Shown: positions 8,803-17,083 of the stretch, piece by piece | How the letters are laid out: every line of letters starts with the position of its first letter | Numbering within the stretch: position 1 is the first letter of the stretch | Source of the DNA: Chitinophagaceae bacterium | GTDB taxonomy: Bacteria; Bacteroidota; Bacteroidia; Chitinophagales; Chitinophagaceae | Length of the DNA stretch: 64,000 bases | Direction of reading: 5' to 3' | Assembly (NCBI GenBank): GCA_022843585.1 | Contig: JALHNJ010000004.1 | Coordinates: forward strand, 37,869 to 101,868 | The notes under the pieces: generated by a model | Told to the model about the DNA's origin: nothing | Databases searched by the model: none | Seen by the model: only the letters and a program-made list of their open reading frames with translations | Position numbers and translations under genes: made by a program

Positions 8803-9809
8803 AAATATTCTATGCGGTACAGGCTACCGGCAACGGCCATATCAGCAGAGCTATGGAATTGCTTCCTTATTTACAGCAGTATGGCTCAGTAGATATTTTT
8901 CTAAGCGGCGACAATAGTCACCTTGCTCTTGATGCTCCCATAAAATATCGTAGTAAAGGAATTAGCTTATTTTATAACTGTAATGGCGGCCTGGATTATT
9001 GGCACATGATAAAAGGGCTACATCCTTTGCGGATTCGGGATGAAATAAGGGATTTGCCAGTTGAGAAATATGACGTGGTACTAAATGATTTTGACTATAT
9101 AACTTCCGCAGCCTGTGCTCGAAAAAAAATCCCTTCTATTCATTTCGGCCACCAGGCAAGCTTTCTATCTCCGCTAACACCAAGGCCAGCCAAAAAACAA
9201 GTAACAGGCGAATGGTTACTGAAACATTATATAAAAGCTACACATCATATTGGCTTACATTTTAAATCGTATGACGATTTTATCTTTCCTGCTATTGTAA
9301 AAAAAGAAATACTGGAAGCAGACCCTGGTGATAATAACCATATCACTGTTTATTTACCATCTTACTGTGAACCACAGTTGCAGGAAGCTTTTTTTGCTTT
9401 ACCTGATTTTCAGTTTCATATTTTCTCCAAAGAAACAAAGTCAATAAGAGCTGTAAACAATATAATTTTTCTCCCGGTTGATAAATTACTTTTTAATCAA
9501 AGCCTCATTAATTGTACCGGTATTATTACAGGAGGTGGTTTTGAAACACCTGCCGAAGCCTTACATCTGGGTAAAAAAATAATGACTATACCTATTCGTG
9601 GACAGTACGAACAGCAATGCAATGCGGCTGCAATGGCTTCGTTGGGAGTTTACCATCTTACTAAAATTGATGAAACGTTTGCCCCTGTTTTCTACAAATG
9701 GATAGAGGCGCCTTCTCCAACAGCTGTAGATTATGCCAACGTTATTCCCCCTTGCCTGGAACAAATTTTCTTATTGGCGGAGCGATCCTTACAGCAGAAA
9801 GCCGCTTAA
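8799..9809 (+). CDS. GT-B glycosyltransferase (MurG/GT28-like)
   Basis: A 336-residue GT-B-fold glycosyltransferase. The N-terminal domain starts with the Gly-rich loop ATGNGHISRA that binds the acceptor side in GT28 enzymes. The C-terminal domain has the sugar-nucleotide site GIITGGGFETPAEAL followed by PIRGQYEQQCNA. GT28 includes MurG and monogalactosyldiacylglycerol synthases. It overlaps the PlcP-like gene by 4 bp. If that enzyme makes diacylglycerol, this one could glycosylate it to a phosphorus-free membrane lipid. The fold is clear; donor and acceptor are unknown. Confidence 0.82.
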   Translation: MKIFYAVQATGNGHISRAMELLPYLQQYGSVDIFLSGDNSHLALDAPIKYRSKGISLFYNCNGGLDYWHMIKGLHPLRIRDEIRDLPVEKYDVVLNDFDYITSAACARKKIPSIHFGHQASFLSPLTPRPAKKQVTGEWLLKHYIKATHHIGLHFKSYDDFIFPAIVKKEILEADPGDNNHITVYLPSYCEPQLQEAFFALPDFQFHIFSKETKSIRAVNNIIFLPVDKLLFNQSLINCTGIITGGGFETPAEALHLGKKIMTIPIRGQYEQQCNAAAMASLGVYHLTKIDETFAPVFYKWIEAPSPTAVDYANVIPPCLEQIFLLAERSLQQKAA

Positions 9810-9826
9810 CGAATATTCAAAAAGGC

Positions 9827-9862
9827 AAAAAAAACCACCCCGGCCTGTCTGCTTCGGGGTGG
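9827..9862 (-). terminator. Intrinsic terminator, minus orientation
   Basis: A perfect 8-bp stem (CCACCCCG at 9835-9842 with CGGGGTGG at 9855-9862) is followed on the minus strand by eight T at 9834-9827. The upstream gene is on the plus strand, so this terminator may end an unannotated minus-strand transcript. The rest of the 9810-10096 gap shows no gene I can support. Confidence 0.6.
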
Positions 9863-10096
9863 CAACTGCTGAGAAAAACTGCATCTTTTTTTTGCTTAAC
9901 ATGAGTGATGCAATCCTGGACGATGGGTAAAGAACTGATGCAAAGATGTTGTTGGTTTATTATCCTGCTGTTACATCAAGATTAAGTGAAGGTTATTAAT
10001 CAGTAGGTTATATGCTCAATAAGCATTTATTCTTAGACCTGAAAAACTTAATATTACTTTATTGTTAAGTTTTGTAGCTTTAAGCAGCTCGCCTCC

Positions 10097-11305
10097 ATGA
10101 AAACAAGGTGCTACATATTATCCCTGTTGCTTTTTATAAGCTTTTTGCCAAAAACATCTTTTGGTCAAAACAACTATTCTACTATTTCCTTTGATTTTTT
10201 TGGAGACCCGGTTAGTTTAACCTTTGACAAATCCAATGAAATAAGCTTTGGTGAAATTCTTACCCAACAAACATTGCAGTCTTTCCAAAAAAAGATTGCT
10301 GCCGGCAATTCCGATCTATTTATAAAAGAATTGCTGGATTATAAAAAACAATACCAGCTAGACGACTGGCTCTATTACCAGCTGATCCGGAAAACAGCAC
10401 AACATATTAGTCCTAAAACGGAGAACTATTATCGCTACACCTTATACAAGTGGTACCTGCTTACCAAATCCGGTTATGATGCCACGATAAAAACGAATGG
10501 AGAAAAAATGCTTTTTTATGTACACACAGAAGAGAGCATCTACAACATACCCTCTTATATTAAAAATGGCAAACAATATGTTTGTCTTAATTATCATGAT
10601 TATGGAGGCTATATTGATTTTGAAAAAGAAAAATTTATTGAAGTTGAACTTCCTGTAATCGGAGCAGAGAAAGGGTTCTCCTATAAAATAACACGGTTGC
10701 CGGAATTTAGTCCGGGTGATTATGAGGATAGAAAACTACAGTTCAATTATAAAGAAACCGATTACCAGTTTAAAGTAAAACTAAACCCCCAGATAAAAAC
10801 AATTTTTGCAAATTACCCGGTGGTGGATTATGAGTCTTATTTTAATATTCCATTAAGTAAAGCAACACATGAATCCCTAATTCCTTTATTGAAAAAAAAT
10901 GTGAAAGGGATGAATACAAAAAACGGTGTTGACTATCTTATGCGTTTTACCCGTTATGCTTTCTTGTTTGAAAAAGACTCAGAAGTGTATGGAAAAGAAA
11001 AAAGATTATCACCTGAACAAACATTATTGTACGAACAAAGCGACTGTGAAGACAGGGCTGCGTTGTTCTTTTCGTTAGTGAAAGAGATTTATAACCTGCC
11101 CATGATTGTGCTGGCCTATCCTGATCATGTAACAATAGCTGTAAAGTTCAACAGACCAGTTGGCACACCAATACTATATAATGGAGATAAATATTCCGTT
11201 TGCGAACCTACCCCTCAAAAACAAGACCTTGCTGTAGGTCAGCTATCCCGTAATCTTAAAAAAGAGCCGTATGAAATTGTTTACGCCTACTCCCCATCCC
11301 ATTAG
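10097..11305 (+). CDS. Secreted protein with transglutaminase-like catalytic core
   Basis: A 402-residue protein with an N-terminal signal peptide (SLLLFISFLPKTSFGQ), so periplasmic or secreted. The N-terminal 250 residues match nothing I know. The C-terminal part has the order of a transglutaminase/papain-like fold: a helix starting at C317 (SDCEDRAALF), H344 in YPDHVTIAV and an acidic third position near VCEPT. Such modules act as peptidases, isopeptidases or cross-linking enzymes. No substrate can be named. An inverted repeat (AAAACTTAA, 13 bp, TTAAGTTTT) at 10043-10073 lies just before the gene. It converges with the next lipoprotein gene, and both stop codons fall in or beside the palindrome AGTAATTAATTACT at 11304-11317. 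Confidence 0.7.
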   Translation: MKTRCYILSLLLFISFLPKTSFGQNNYSTISFDFFGDPVSLTFDKSNEISFGEILTQQTLQSFQKKIAAGNSDLFIKELLDYKKQYQLDDWLYYQLIRKTAQHISPKTENYYRYTLYKWYLLTKSGYDATIKTNGEKMLFYVHTEESIYNIPSYIKNGKQYVCLNYHDYGGYIDFEKEKFIEVELPVIGAEKGFSYKITRLPEFSPGDYEDRKLQFNYKETDYQFKVKLNPQIKTIFANYPVVDYESYFNIPLSKATHESLIPLLKKNVKGMNTKNGVDYLMRFTRYAFLFEKDSEVYGKEKRLSPEQTLLYEQSDCEDRAALFFSLVKEIYNLPMIVLAYPDHVTIAVKFNRPVGTPILYNGDKYSVCEPTPQKQDLAVGQLSRNLKKEPYEIVYAYSPSH

Positions 11306-11312
11306 TAATTAA

Positions 11313-11750
11313 TTACTCTTTTCTTCCGGGCAACACGGTCACATCTTTTTCCAGCCTCTCTAATAACTTCTTTGTATCATCACTCATAGCGGTAAAATAT
11401 TTTTCCCCCGTTTTAATAAAAGAAAGTGTCATACATTCTTTATTGCGGGAAAAATAAATGGTTTCTACAGCTCCGGCCTTGCCATAAAAGTAAATCTTGC
11501 CTTGTGTAACGCAACTATCCTTTGCCTCAACAACTTTCCCATTTACATCGGTTGCAACAACGGGTAAAGGATTCTTTACAACCACTTTTGTCATATTAAA
11601 GAAACGTGGGTCACCGGGTGTATGATAGTACATTACTACTGCACTGTCACTTTCTGACAGCGTAGGCAGCATCTTTATCTTCACTGTTTTATTTGTACAA
11701 CCAATAACAAACAAACTGCAACAACAAACAAACAGGCTAACTATTTTCAT
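11313..11750 (-). CDS. Small lipoprotein of unknown function
   Basis: From the ATG at 11750 this encodes 145 residues; an in-frame ATG at 11771 is less likely because it puts seven extra residues before the signal. The N-terminus MKIVSLFVCCCSLFVIGC ends in a lipobox, so the Cys is probably lipidated. The mature part is a short, beta-rich domain with two further cysteines and a Lys/Glu-rich tail. I do not recognise the family. It lies downstream of the TonB receptor/lipoprotein operon on the same strand but beyond that operon's terminator, so it probably has its own transcript. Confidence 0.7.
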   Translation of the reverse strand: MKIVSLFVCCCSLFVIGCTNKTVKIKMLPTLSESDSAVVMYYHTPGDPRFFNMTKVVVKNPLPVVATDVNGKVVEAKDSCVTQGKIYFYGKAGAVETIYFSRNKECMTLSFIKTGEKYFTAMSDDTKKLLERLEKDVTVLPGRKE

Positions 11751-11769
11751 AGACAATTCTTTTAGCACC

Positions 11770-11803
11770 AAAATTAAAAACGTCCTGAAAATTATTCAGG
11801 ACG
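11770..11803 (-). terminator. Intrinsic terminator of the TonB receptor/lipoprotein operon
   Basis: Perfect 9-bp stem CGTCCTGAA (11781-11789) with TTCAGGACG (11795-11803) and a 5-nt loop. On the minus strand it is followed by a T-rich run (TTTTTAATTTT). It lies 28 bp past the end of the surface lipoprotein gene. Confidence 0.8.
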
Positions 11804-11831
11804 TATAAATTTATTTAAATCAACTTATAAA

Positions 11832-13184
11832 TTAATAAGCAGCATTCTGCGGATCCCAATTGCACCAACCACTTGTCCAGTTAGTAGCTCCAAAAGCACC
11901 ACGATAAGTAGTACTCGAAAAGAAAGCATTCATGCCAGCAAAACTTGAACCAGCTAGTGCAGGAGAACCGGCAGCAGGTAAAAAGTTTGGTGATGTTGAA
12001 TAAAAAGGACTGGTTAACATTATTGCAGCAGATGTTGCATACGTATTACATCCTTCAGCTTCAGCCTTAGTTTGTATTTGTGCATTAGTTGCTAATGCTG
12101 CATTAGCTGTTTTATAAGGGAGTGTGGTGGCATGTACCATGTTGTTCTTAAACTCTGAAACACCATTGGTATAATAATCATTAAGGGTGTTATCTGATTC
12201 CAATGAAAAACCAGCATCCGGGTGTCCCATTAAAATTGAGTTGCGAAGAATAAACTGTGTTGATCTTCTCCATCTGTTAGAAAAATTGTGGTTTGCTGCT
12301 GTACCGGAAGCATCATTTGGACCAACAAATGTAAAGTTGCTTAATTGTGGTTTTGTACGTGGAGATACTGTTGTACCAGCAGCATCATTATCACACTCAA
12401 TAGCGTTACCAGCGTCACCAGCATCTACAAAATCTGGTTTACGACAAGATACCGCAAATTGTATCTTACCAGTATACCCAAAATCAAAATCAAAATCATC
12501 ATCGGCCGTAGCAAAAGCTACCAGGTTTTTTGCATTCACTGTACCACCAAAAAATTCATACGCATCATCATTACCAAATGATACTTGTATATTTTCCAAA
12601 ATAGTACCAGAACCAACACCACCACAAGTCAATCCATTAATTTCAGAACCAGGTTCTGCAGCTATACCTGCATATTCAATACGAACAAAGCGAAGGATAC
12701 CGCTTTCATCTAACGGATCTGTGCCACCATATTGACGGCCAACACCACCTTCAATTGTTGGTGCCGGATCAAGCGGACGATTTGTTGGTGCTTTACCTAA
12801 TAAAATAATGCCACCCCAATCACCCGGAGCTCTTGAACCAACAGGCTTACCACTTGTAAACACAATTGGGCTTGCAGCTGTACCCGATGCTACGATTTTA
12901 GCTCCTCTTTCAATAATCAAAGCTCCCTTTTCTGTTATATCACTTTGGATTACAGAACCTGCTTCAAATGTAACAGTAGCACCATCAGTAACATAAACAT
13001 AACCTTTTAATATCCATTTACCTTTAGCATAAAATTTACTGGAAGAGATTACGCCACTAATAATATTACTGGTAGGGTCAGGGGGTGCTATAACAGCACC
13101 ACCTTCATCAAAATTCACTTTTACACAAGAAGTGAAGCTGAAGGTTGTAGCGAGTATCAGCGTTCCCAAAAAAAACTTTTTCAT
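11832..13184 (-). CDS. Outer-membrane/surface lipoprotein, right-handed beta-helix-like
   Basis: A 450-residue lipoprotein: the signal peptide ends in the lipobox FTSC. The N-terminal third has repeating strand patterns typical of parallel beta-helices (ATVTFEAGSVIQ, GALIIERGAKIVASG, SPIVFTSG, GDWGGIILLG). An unusually acidic patch (ATADDDFDFDFG) and paired cysteines follow. It lies 51 bp after the TonB-dependent receptor on the same strand, ahead of a shared terminator, so the two form an operon like other receptor-lipoprotein uptake pairs. The ligand is unknown. The phosphate genes around it and the repeat array at the operon promoter suggest a phosphorus-containing ligand, which is an inference. 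Confidence 0.75.
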   Translation of the reverse strand: MKKFFLGTLILATTFSFTSCVKVNFDEGGAVIAPPDPTSNIISGVISSSKFYAKGKWILKGYVYVTDGATVTFEAGSVIQSDITEKGALIIERGAKIVASGTAASPIVFTSGKPVGSRAPGDWGGIILLGKAPTNRPLDPAPTIEGGVGRQYGGTDPLDESGILRFVRIEYAGIAAEPGSEINGLTCGGVGSGTILENIQVSFGNDDAYEFFGGTVNAKNLVAFATADDDFDFDFGYTGKIQFAVSCRKPDFVDAGDAGNAIECDNDAAGTTVSPRTKPQLSNFTFVGPNDASGTAANHNFSNRWRRSTQFILRNSILMGHPDAGFSLESDNTLNDYYTNGVSEFKNNMVHATTLPYKTANAALATNAQIQTKAEAEGCNTYATSAAIMLTSPFYSTSPNFLPAAGSPALAGSSFAGMNAFFSSTTYRGAFGATNWTSGWCNWDPQNAAY

Positions 13185-13235
13185 ATCAATTTTTGTTTTT
13201 GTTGTTTTTAATTTTATAGTCAGTTGTTGTGGTAA

Positions 13236-16034
13236 TTATTTTTTACCGATGTTGAAATCGTAAGTAAATCCAATAGTGATCGTAGAGCCTGGTGTAAATG
13301 AATTGAATAACCTGTCGCTACCTTTACTGAATGCTTTTTTACTATCCACATTCTCATAGAAGTAATAAGGATTGTTCAAAATATCGGCCCAGGTAAGTTT
13401 TACTTCACCCCTGCTTTTCATTACTTTTTTCGCTAATTGAAAATCGACCTGGTCACGGGGTCTCTCATAGATGTCCGGAAAATCGAGGTTACCAACTAAT
13501 GAAAGTCGCTGACCGATTCTGTTATATAATAACGAACCGCTCCATTCACCTTGCTTGCTGTTGTATTGCAATCCAACGTTGGCCAGGTAGGGTGATTGAC
13601 CTTGTAATGGACGGTTAACAGAAGTTGCAACACCGCCTGCTGTAGTGCCAGATAAAGTAACTTTTGAATAGCTGTAAGTAAGATTGGCAAACACACTAAA
13701 ATTATCCAGTGATTTAGCAACGAAGTCTAAATTTTTTCTTACTTCAAACTCCGCTCCAACAGTATAGGCGTTATCTACATTGCTATAGCCATAATTTCTT
13801 CTGTCCAATACACTCGATGGATCAAGACGAAGTTCAATAGGGTCATCAAAGTATTTGTAAAAACCACCGATAGTAATTGCTTCTCCGCCTTTAGGATAAA
13901 ACTCATAGCGAACATCACCATTTAAAATAGAAGTCCTTTTCAAATTCAAGTTTCCGTTTACACCATAATTAGCTTCATAGTCATAAAATGAAAATGGTGC
14001 AATTTCTCTGAACTCTGGTCTTGCAACAGTGCGGCTACCAGATACACGAATGCTATTTTTTAGGTTAGGAGATAAGGTAAAGTTGAAGGATGGCAACAGA
14101 TCCCATTTTTCTGTATTTACCACTACTCTTTTAGAAGTAACATCTTTTGTTGTGAGGAATTGTTGAAAGTTCTCAACCCGTAAACCCCACACTAATCTTA
14201 TTTTTTCGCCAAACTTGCTATCGAACATTCCATACATTCCATTAAGTATGGATACACCGAAGTATTTATCCTGGTTGTTTGTAAAATCATTTAATACAAA
14301 TCCATCATTAGCAATATTAGCTGCCGCAAAAATCTGGTTGAAAGGAAGCTCTGCTTTATCACCATCGAACTGTGTTGGAGATGCTGGCTGGTACTGGAAT
14401 ATACGGCTACGGAAATCACGGATACGGATCAATGTAGATCCTCCGGTTTTAAAAATCTGTTTGTTATTCTTTATAGTGAACGGAATAGTAAGGCTTCCGT
14501 TTGCACCATAGCTAAAATCTTGCAGGTTACTATAAAAGCGACGGGTATCATCATCATTATACTCAAATGGACTAGTTGATCCTTTTGAGCGGAAATAAGC
14601 TGATGTACGTAAATCTGGTTGTGATTTTCCGTTATACGCAAAGTTCCCGTTCCATTTTAATTTGATACCACTGGTTGTAAGCTGATGATCACCTTCTAGC
14701 TGGCCACTATACAATGAACGTTGATTTAATACAGAGGAGCGAAAATTAATTTCCTGTATGCGGTCATCATTAACTCCTGTTCTGATATAATAATTATCTT
14801 CAAAAAGCTGGTTAAATAAGTTCTTAAAAGAAATTTTATGTCTTCCTTTTACGTAAGAAATATTGGCTATTGCCCCGGTATTTACACTATACTTATTTTG
14901 ATTATCATTAAGTACTACTATAGCATCTCCATCCTGTTCATGCAGCCTTCTTTCCACATTGTATTGCAGCATGCTGTTGCGGTATTGCACGGAAAGAATT
15001 GTCCCCAGTACGCCACCATTTTTAAACTTTGTACTCTTACCCCAGGTAAGGCTATAGGTTTGTGTAGGAAGTGCTTTGTTGTTTACTTCACTATAAACAT
15101 CGTTGTTGAGTAATTGGCTCCAGGCAATTTTTTGTTGCGTGGTTCCACTGCGATATTCTTGTTGTGTTTTCGGAAAATCTGCAGGAAGTTTTCTTGTTTT
15201 ATCATCAAACCCCAGCCAATCCATTCCGTTTCTTTCATTACTGGTAAAATCGTTAAACACAGATTGTGTATTAAAGCCAAGAGCAACACTTACAGTTAGT
15301 AGATCTCTTGTAGGTACATCTTTGGTATTGATTTGTACGAGACCCCCTGCAAACTCACCTGGTAATTCTGGGGTAGCTGTTTTATTAATAATAATATTAT
15401 CAATAAGTGAAGAAGGAATTACATCAAAAGAAAATGCTTTTTTATCAGGCTCCGTACTTGGCAACTGTGCATTATTAATAACAGCAGAATTGTAACGATC
15501 GCTCAATCCACGAACTACCACAAATTTTCCATCCTGGATACTGGCACCACTAACTCTTTTTAAGACTTCACCAGTATTTCTATCTGGCGTACGACGAATA
15601 AAATCTGCAGCCAATCCGCTTGATAAAGCTGTATTACTTCTTTGAAAAGTAAGTAAAGCAGCAGTGTTCTCCTGTTTCCTTGAAGTTGTTTTAATGACAA
15701 CGCCTTCAAGGTTTGACTTATCTTCTAAGACAATCTCCAGGTAATTTTCCTGGTTCGCAGTCACATCAACATCTGAAATTGATTTAGTTTGATAACCGGT
15801 GTTGGAAACAGTAAGTGTGTATTTTTTTCCCGCCTCCAGCGTAATGTAAAATTTACCTTCAATGTCTGCTAATACCTGCTTGCCAGCACCATCAATGACA
15901 ATGGTAGCTCCCTGCAATGCTTCGTTCCGGGTATTTATTACCTTACCGGAAAGCTTAATTGTTTGTGCCTGTGTTATTGCAAAAAGGCCAATAGAAAGAA
16001 GTAAAGTAAAGACGAATCGCAGCCTGAAGTACAT
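13236..16034 (-). CDS. TonB-dependent outer-membrane receptor
   Basis: A 932-residue receptor. A signal peptide (LLLSIGLFAITQAQ) is followed by a carboxypeptidase-regulatory-like domain (about 25-110: SGKVINTRNEALQGATIVIDG), then a plug (about 115-240, with VVRGLSDRYNSAVINNAQLPS and GGLVQINTKD), then a long barrel. It ends in FTYDFNIGKK, so the C-terminus is intact. It is not a SusC type, since the SusC plug hallmarks are absent. It imports a ligand too large for porins using TonB energy. It is transcribed with the surface lipoprotein downstream. The promoter has a six-unit 11-bp repeat array ending 10 bp before the -7 box, which suggests strong control by an OmpR/PhoB-type activator. Confidence 0.9.
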   Translation of the reverse strand: MYFRLRFVFTLLLSIGLFAITQAQTIKLSGKVINTRNEALQGATIVIDGAGKQVLADIEGKFYITLEAGKKYTLTVSNTGYQTKSISDVDVTANQENYLEIVLEDKSNLEGVVIKTTSRKQENTAALLTFQRSNTALSSGLAADFIRRTPDRNTGEVLKRVSGASIQDGKFVVVRGLSDRYNSAVINNAQLPSTEPDKKAFSFDVIPSSLIDNIIINKTATPELPGEFAGGLVQINTKDVPTRDLLTVSVALGFNTQSVFNDFTSNERNGMDWLGFDDKTRKLPADFPKTQQEYRSGTTQQKIAWSQLLNNDVYSEVNNKALPTQTYSLTWGKSTKFKNGGVLGTILSVQYRNSMLQYNVERRLHEQDGDAIVVLNDNQNKYSVNTGAIANISYVKGRHKISFKNLFNQLFEDNYYIRTGVNDDRIQEINFRSSVLNQRSLYSGQLEGDHQLTTSGIKLKWNGNFAYNGKSQPDLRTSAYFRSKGSTSPFEYNDDDTRRFYSNLQDFSYGANGSLTIPFTIKNNKQIFKTGGSTLIRIRDFRSRIFQYQPASPTQFDGDKAELPFNQIFAAANIANDGFVLNDFTNNQDKYFGVSILNGMYGMFDSKFGEKIRLVWGLRVENFQQFLTTKDVTSKRVVVNTEKWDLLPSFNFTLSPNLKNSIRVSGSRTVARPEFREIAPFSFYDYEANYGVNGNLNLKRTSILNGDVRYEFYPKGGEAITIGGFYKYFDDPIELRLDPSSVLDRRNYGYSNVDNAYTVGAEFEVRKNLDFVAKSLDNFSVFANLTYSYSKVTLSGTTAGGVATSVNRPLQGQSPYLANVGLQYNSKQGEWSGSLLYNRIGQRLSLVGNLDFPDIYERPRDQVDFQLAKKVMKSRGEVKLTWADILNNPYYFYENVDSKKAFSKGSDRLFNSFTPGSTITIGFTYDFNIGKK

Positions 16035-16046
16035 ACCTGTTTATTT

Positions 16047-16064
16047 CCGGCAAAGGTGTGCCGG
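16047..16064 (-). promoter_or_regulatory. -7 region of the TonB receptor promoter within an inverted repeat
   Basis: The minus strand reads CACCTTTG at 16058-16051, one base from TAnnTTTG, about 17 bp before the receptor ATG. It sits between the arms CCGGCA and TGCCGG (16047-16052 and 16059-16064). No -33 TTTG is seen; the repeat array occupies that position. Confidence 0.5.
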
Positions 16065-16067
16065 AGA

Positions 16068-16133
16068 GGTTACCGCCATGTTACCCCCAGGTTAAGCAAT
16101 TATAACCTCAATGTTACCGGAATGTTAAGCAAC
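16068..16133 (-). promoter_or_regulatory. Six tandem 11-bp direct repeats, candidate PhoB-type binding array
   Basis: Read on the plus strand, six consecutive 11-bp units share a 7-mer close to KGTTAMS plus a 4-bp spacer. The 7-mers are GGTTACC, TGTTACC, GGTTAAG, TATAACC, TGTTACC and TGTTAAG, at 16068, 16079, 16090, 16101, 16112 and 16123. Only the fourth is degenerate. PhoB-family activators bind 11-bp direct repeats of 7 + 4 bp placed about 10 bp upstream of the core promoter element; here the gap to the -7 box is also 10 bp. The regulator is inferred, not shown. The divergent arsR gene lies 77 bp from the far end. Confidence 0.75.
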
Positions 16134-16189
16134 GCTATAAAGCGTCTAATCAGGAACTAAGAGAAAATTTTTAGTTTACTAAATTTATT

Positions 16190-16205
16190 ATCGTAATATT
16201 GCGAT
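16190..16205. promoter_or_regulatory. ArsR operator candidate 1
   Basis: ATCGTAATATTGCGAT is a near-perfect 16-bp palindrome ending 4 bp before the arsR ATG. A -7-like TAATATTG (16194-16201) lies inside it, so repressor binding would block the promoter. The same motif recurs at 16558-16573. Confidence 0.65.
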
Positions 16206-16209
16206 TGAT

Positions 16210-16539
16210 ATGGGAGCAACAAAAACATTGGAATTTAGTATAAAGGAAAACAGACTGGCCAAATATGCCAAAGCATTGGCACACCCGGCCCGGGTCTCTA
16301 TTTTACAGTTACTCGCCAGCAAACAAACCTGCGTATGTGGTGATATCGTGAATGAACTCCCTCTATCACAAAGCACCGTTTCACAACATTTAAAAGAATT
16401 GAAAGAAGCAGGTTTAATAAAAGGTACTATTGAGGGTACCACTGTTTGTTATTGTATTGATGAAAAAGAATGGAAAGCTGCGCAGGCATGGCTTAACCAA
16501 TTATTTGACAGCTATAAAGGATGCGCTGAATCTTGTTGA
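16210..16539 (+). CDS. arsR: ArsR-family arsenic-responsive repressor
   Basis: A 109-residue ArsR/SmtB winged-helix repressor. The DNA-recognition helix is [17 protein letters not shown], and just before it is the CVCGD metal-binding motif of As(III)-sensing ArsR proteins. Extra cysteines lie at the C-terminus (GCAESC) and in TVCYC. In the absence of arsenite it should repress its own operon; binding As(III) releases it. The start codon follows directly on a palindromic operator and a second copy lies after the gene. It heads an operon with DUF6428, acr3 and two further genes on the same strand. Confidence 0.92.
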   Translation: MGATKTLEFSIKENRLAKYAKALAHPARVSILQLLASKQTCVCGDIVNELPLSQSTVSQHLKELKEAGLIKGTIEGTTVCYCIDEKEWKAAQAWLNQLFDSYKGCAESC

Positions 16540-16557
16540 TTTTTTTTGCCGTAAACT

Positions 16558-16573
16558 ATCGGCATATTACGAT
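16558..16573. promoter_or_regulatory. ArsR operator candidate 2
   Basis: ATCGGCATATTACGAT matches the palindrome before arsR (common form ATCGnnATATTnCGAT). It lies between arsR and the DUF6428 gene, 20 bp before that ATG, and suggests a second repressed promoter for the rest of the operon. Confidence 0.6.
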
Positions 16574-16593
16574 AAATTAAAAATTGAAATAAA

Positions 16594-17058
16594 ATGAAAT
16601 TATCCGACGTTAAAAAAAGTCTTAGTACAGCCAGCTCTGTAAATTTTCAGTTGCCAGATGGCTCATTTGTACCCGAACATTTTCATGTTACTGAAATTGG
16701 GTTAGTGACAAAACATTTTATTGATTGTGGCGGCACCGTTCGCACAGAAAAAATGGCCAATTTCCAATTGTGGGATGCCAACGATTTTGAACATCGTTTA
16801 AAACCCAAAAAATTATTGGACATTATTGCTTTGTCTGAAAAAATTCTTTTGTTGGAAGACCTCGACATAGAAGTAGAATTCCAGGGAGAGACAATTGGAA
16901 AATATGGATTGGATTTTAACGGTAAAGATTTTGTGCTTTTATCTACGCAAACAAATTGTTTGGCTAAAGACAAATGCGGTATCCCTGCTGATAAATTAAA
17001 AACAAACTTGGCTGGGGTAGCTGCTTCTACCTGCACACCTGGGGGCGGATGTTGCTAA
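16594..17058 (+). CDS. DUF6428-family arsenic-operon protein
   Basis: A 154-residue cytosolic protein that I recognise as the DUF6428 type found in ars operons of Bacteroidota; its biochemical role is not known to me. Cysteines cluster in NCLAKDKCGIP and in the C-terminal CTPGGGCC, a plausible site for As(III) or another soft metal. The central part has HFHVTEIG and DCGGTVR blocks that look conserved. It lies between arsR and acr3. In many related operons an arsenate reductase gene sits between this gene and acr3; here it is absent, with only 25 bp between them. Confidence 0.8.
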   Translation: MKLSDVKKSLSTASSVNFQLPDGSFVPEHFHVTEIGLVTKHFIDCGGTVRTEKMANFQLWDANDFEHRLKPKKLLDIIALSEKILLLEDLDIEVEFQGETIGKYGLDFNGKDFVLLSTQTNCLAKDKCGIPADKLKTNLAGVAASTCTPGGGCC

Positions 17059-17083
17059 CTATAACTTAAACTGAATTAGAAAT

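Noticed and set aside
10043..10073. Inverted repeat AAAACTTAA / TTAAGTTTT before the transglutaminase-like gene
   Set aside because: The repeat is real, but it is AT-rich and single, and the internal words repeat every 10 bp, not 11, so I do not count it among the PhoB-type sites.
11304..11317. Perfect palindrome AGTAATTAATTACT at two convergent stop codons
   Set aside because: AT-rich, with no loop or T run; it arises easily from two facing stop codons and is not a convincing terminator.
12187..12735. 182-codon plus-strand frame opposite the surface lipoprotein gene
   Set aside because: It is the complement of a well-supported coding frame with a signal peptide and operon context. It has no start signal or recognisable domain.
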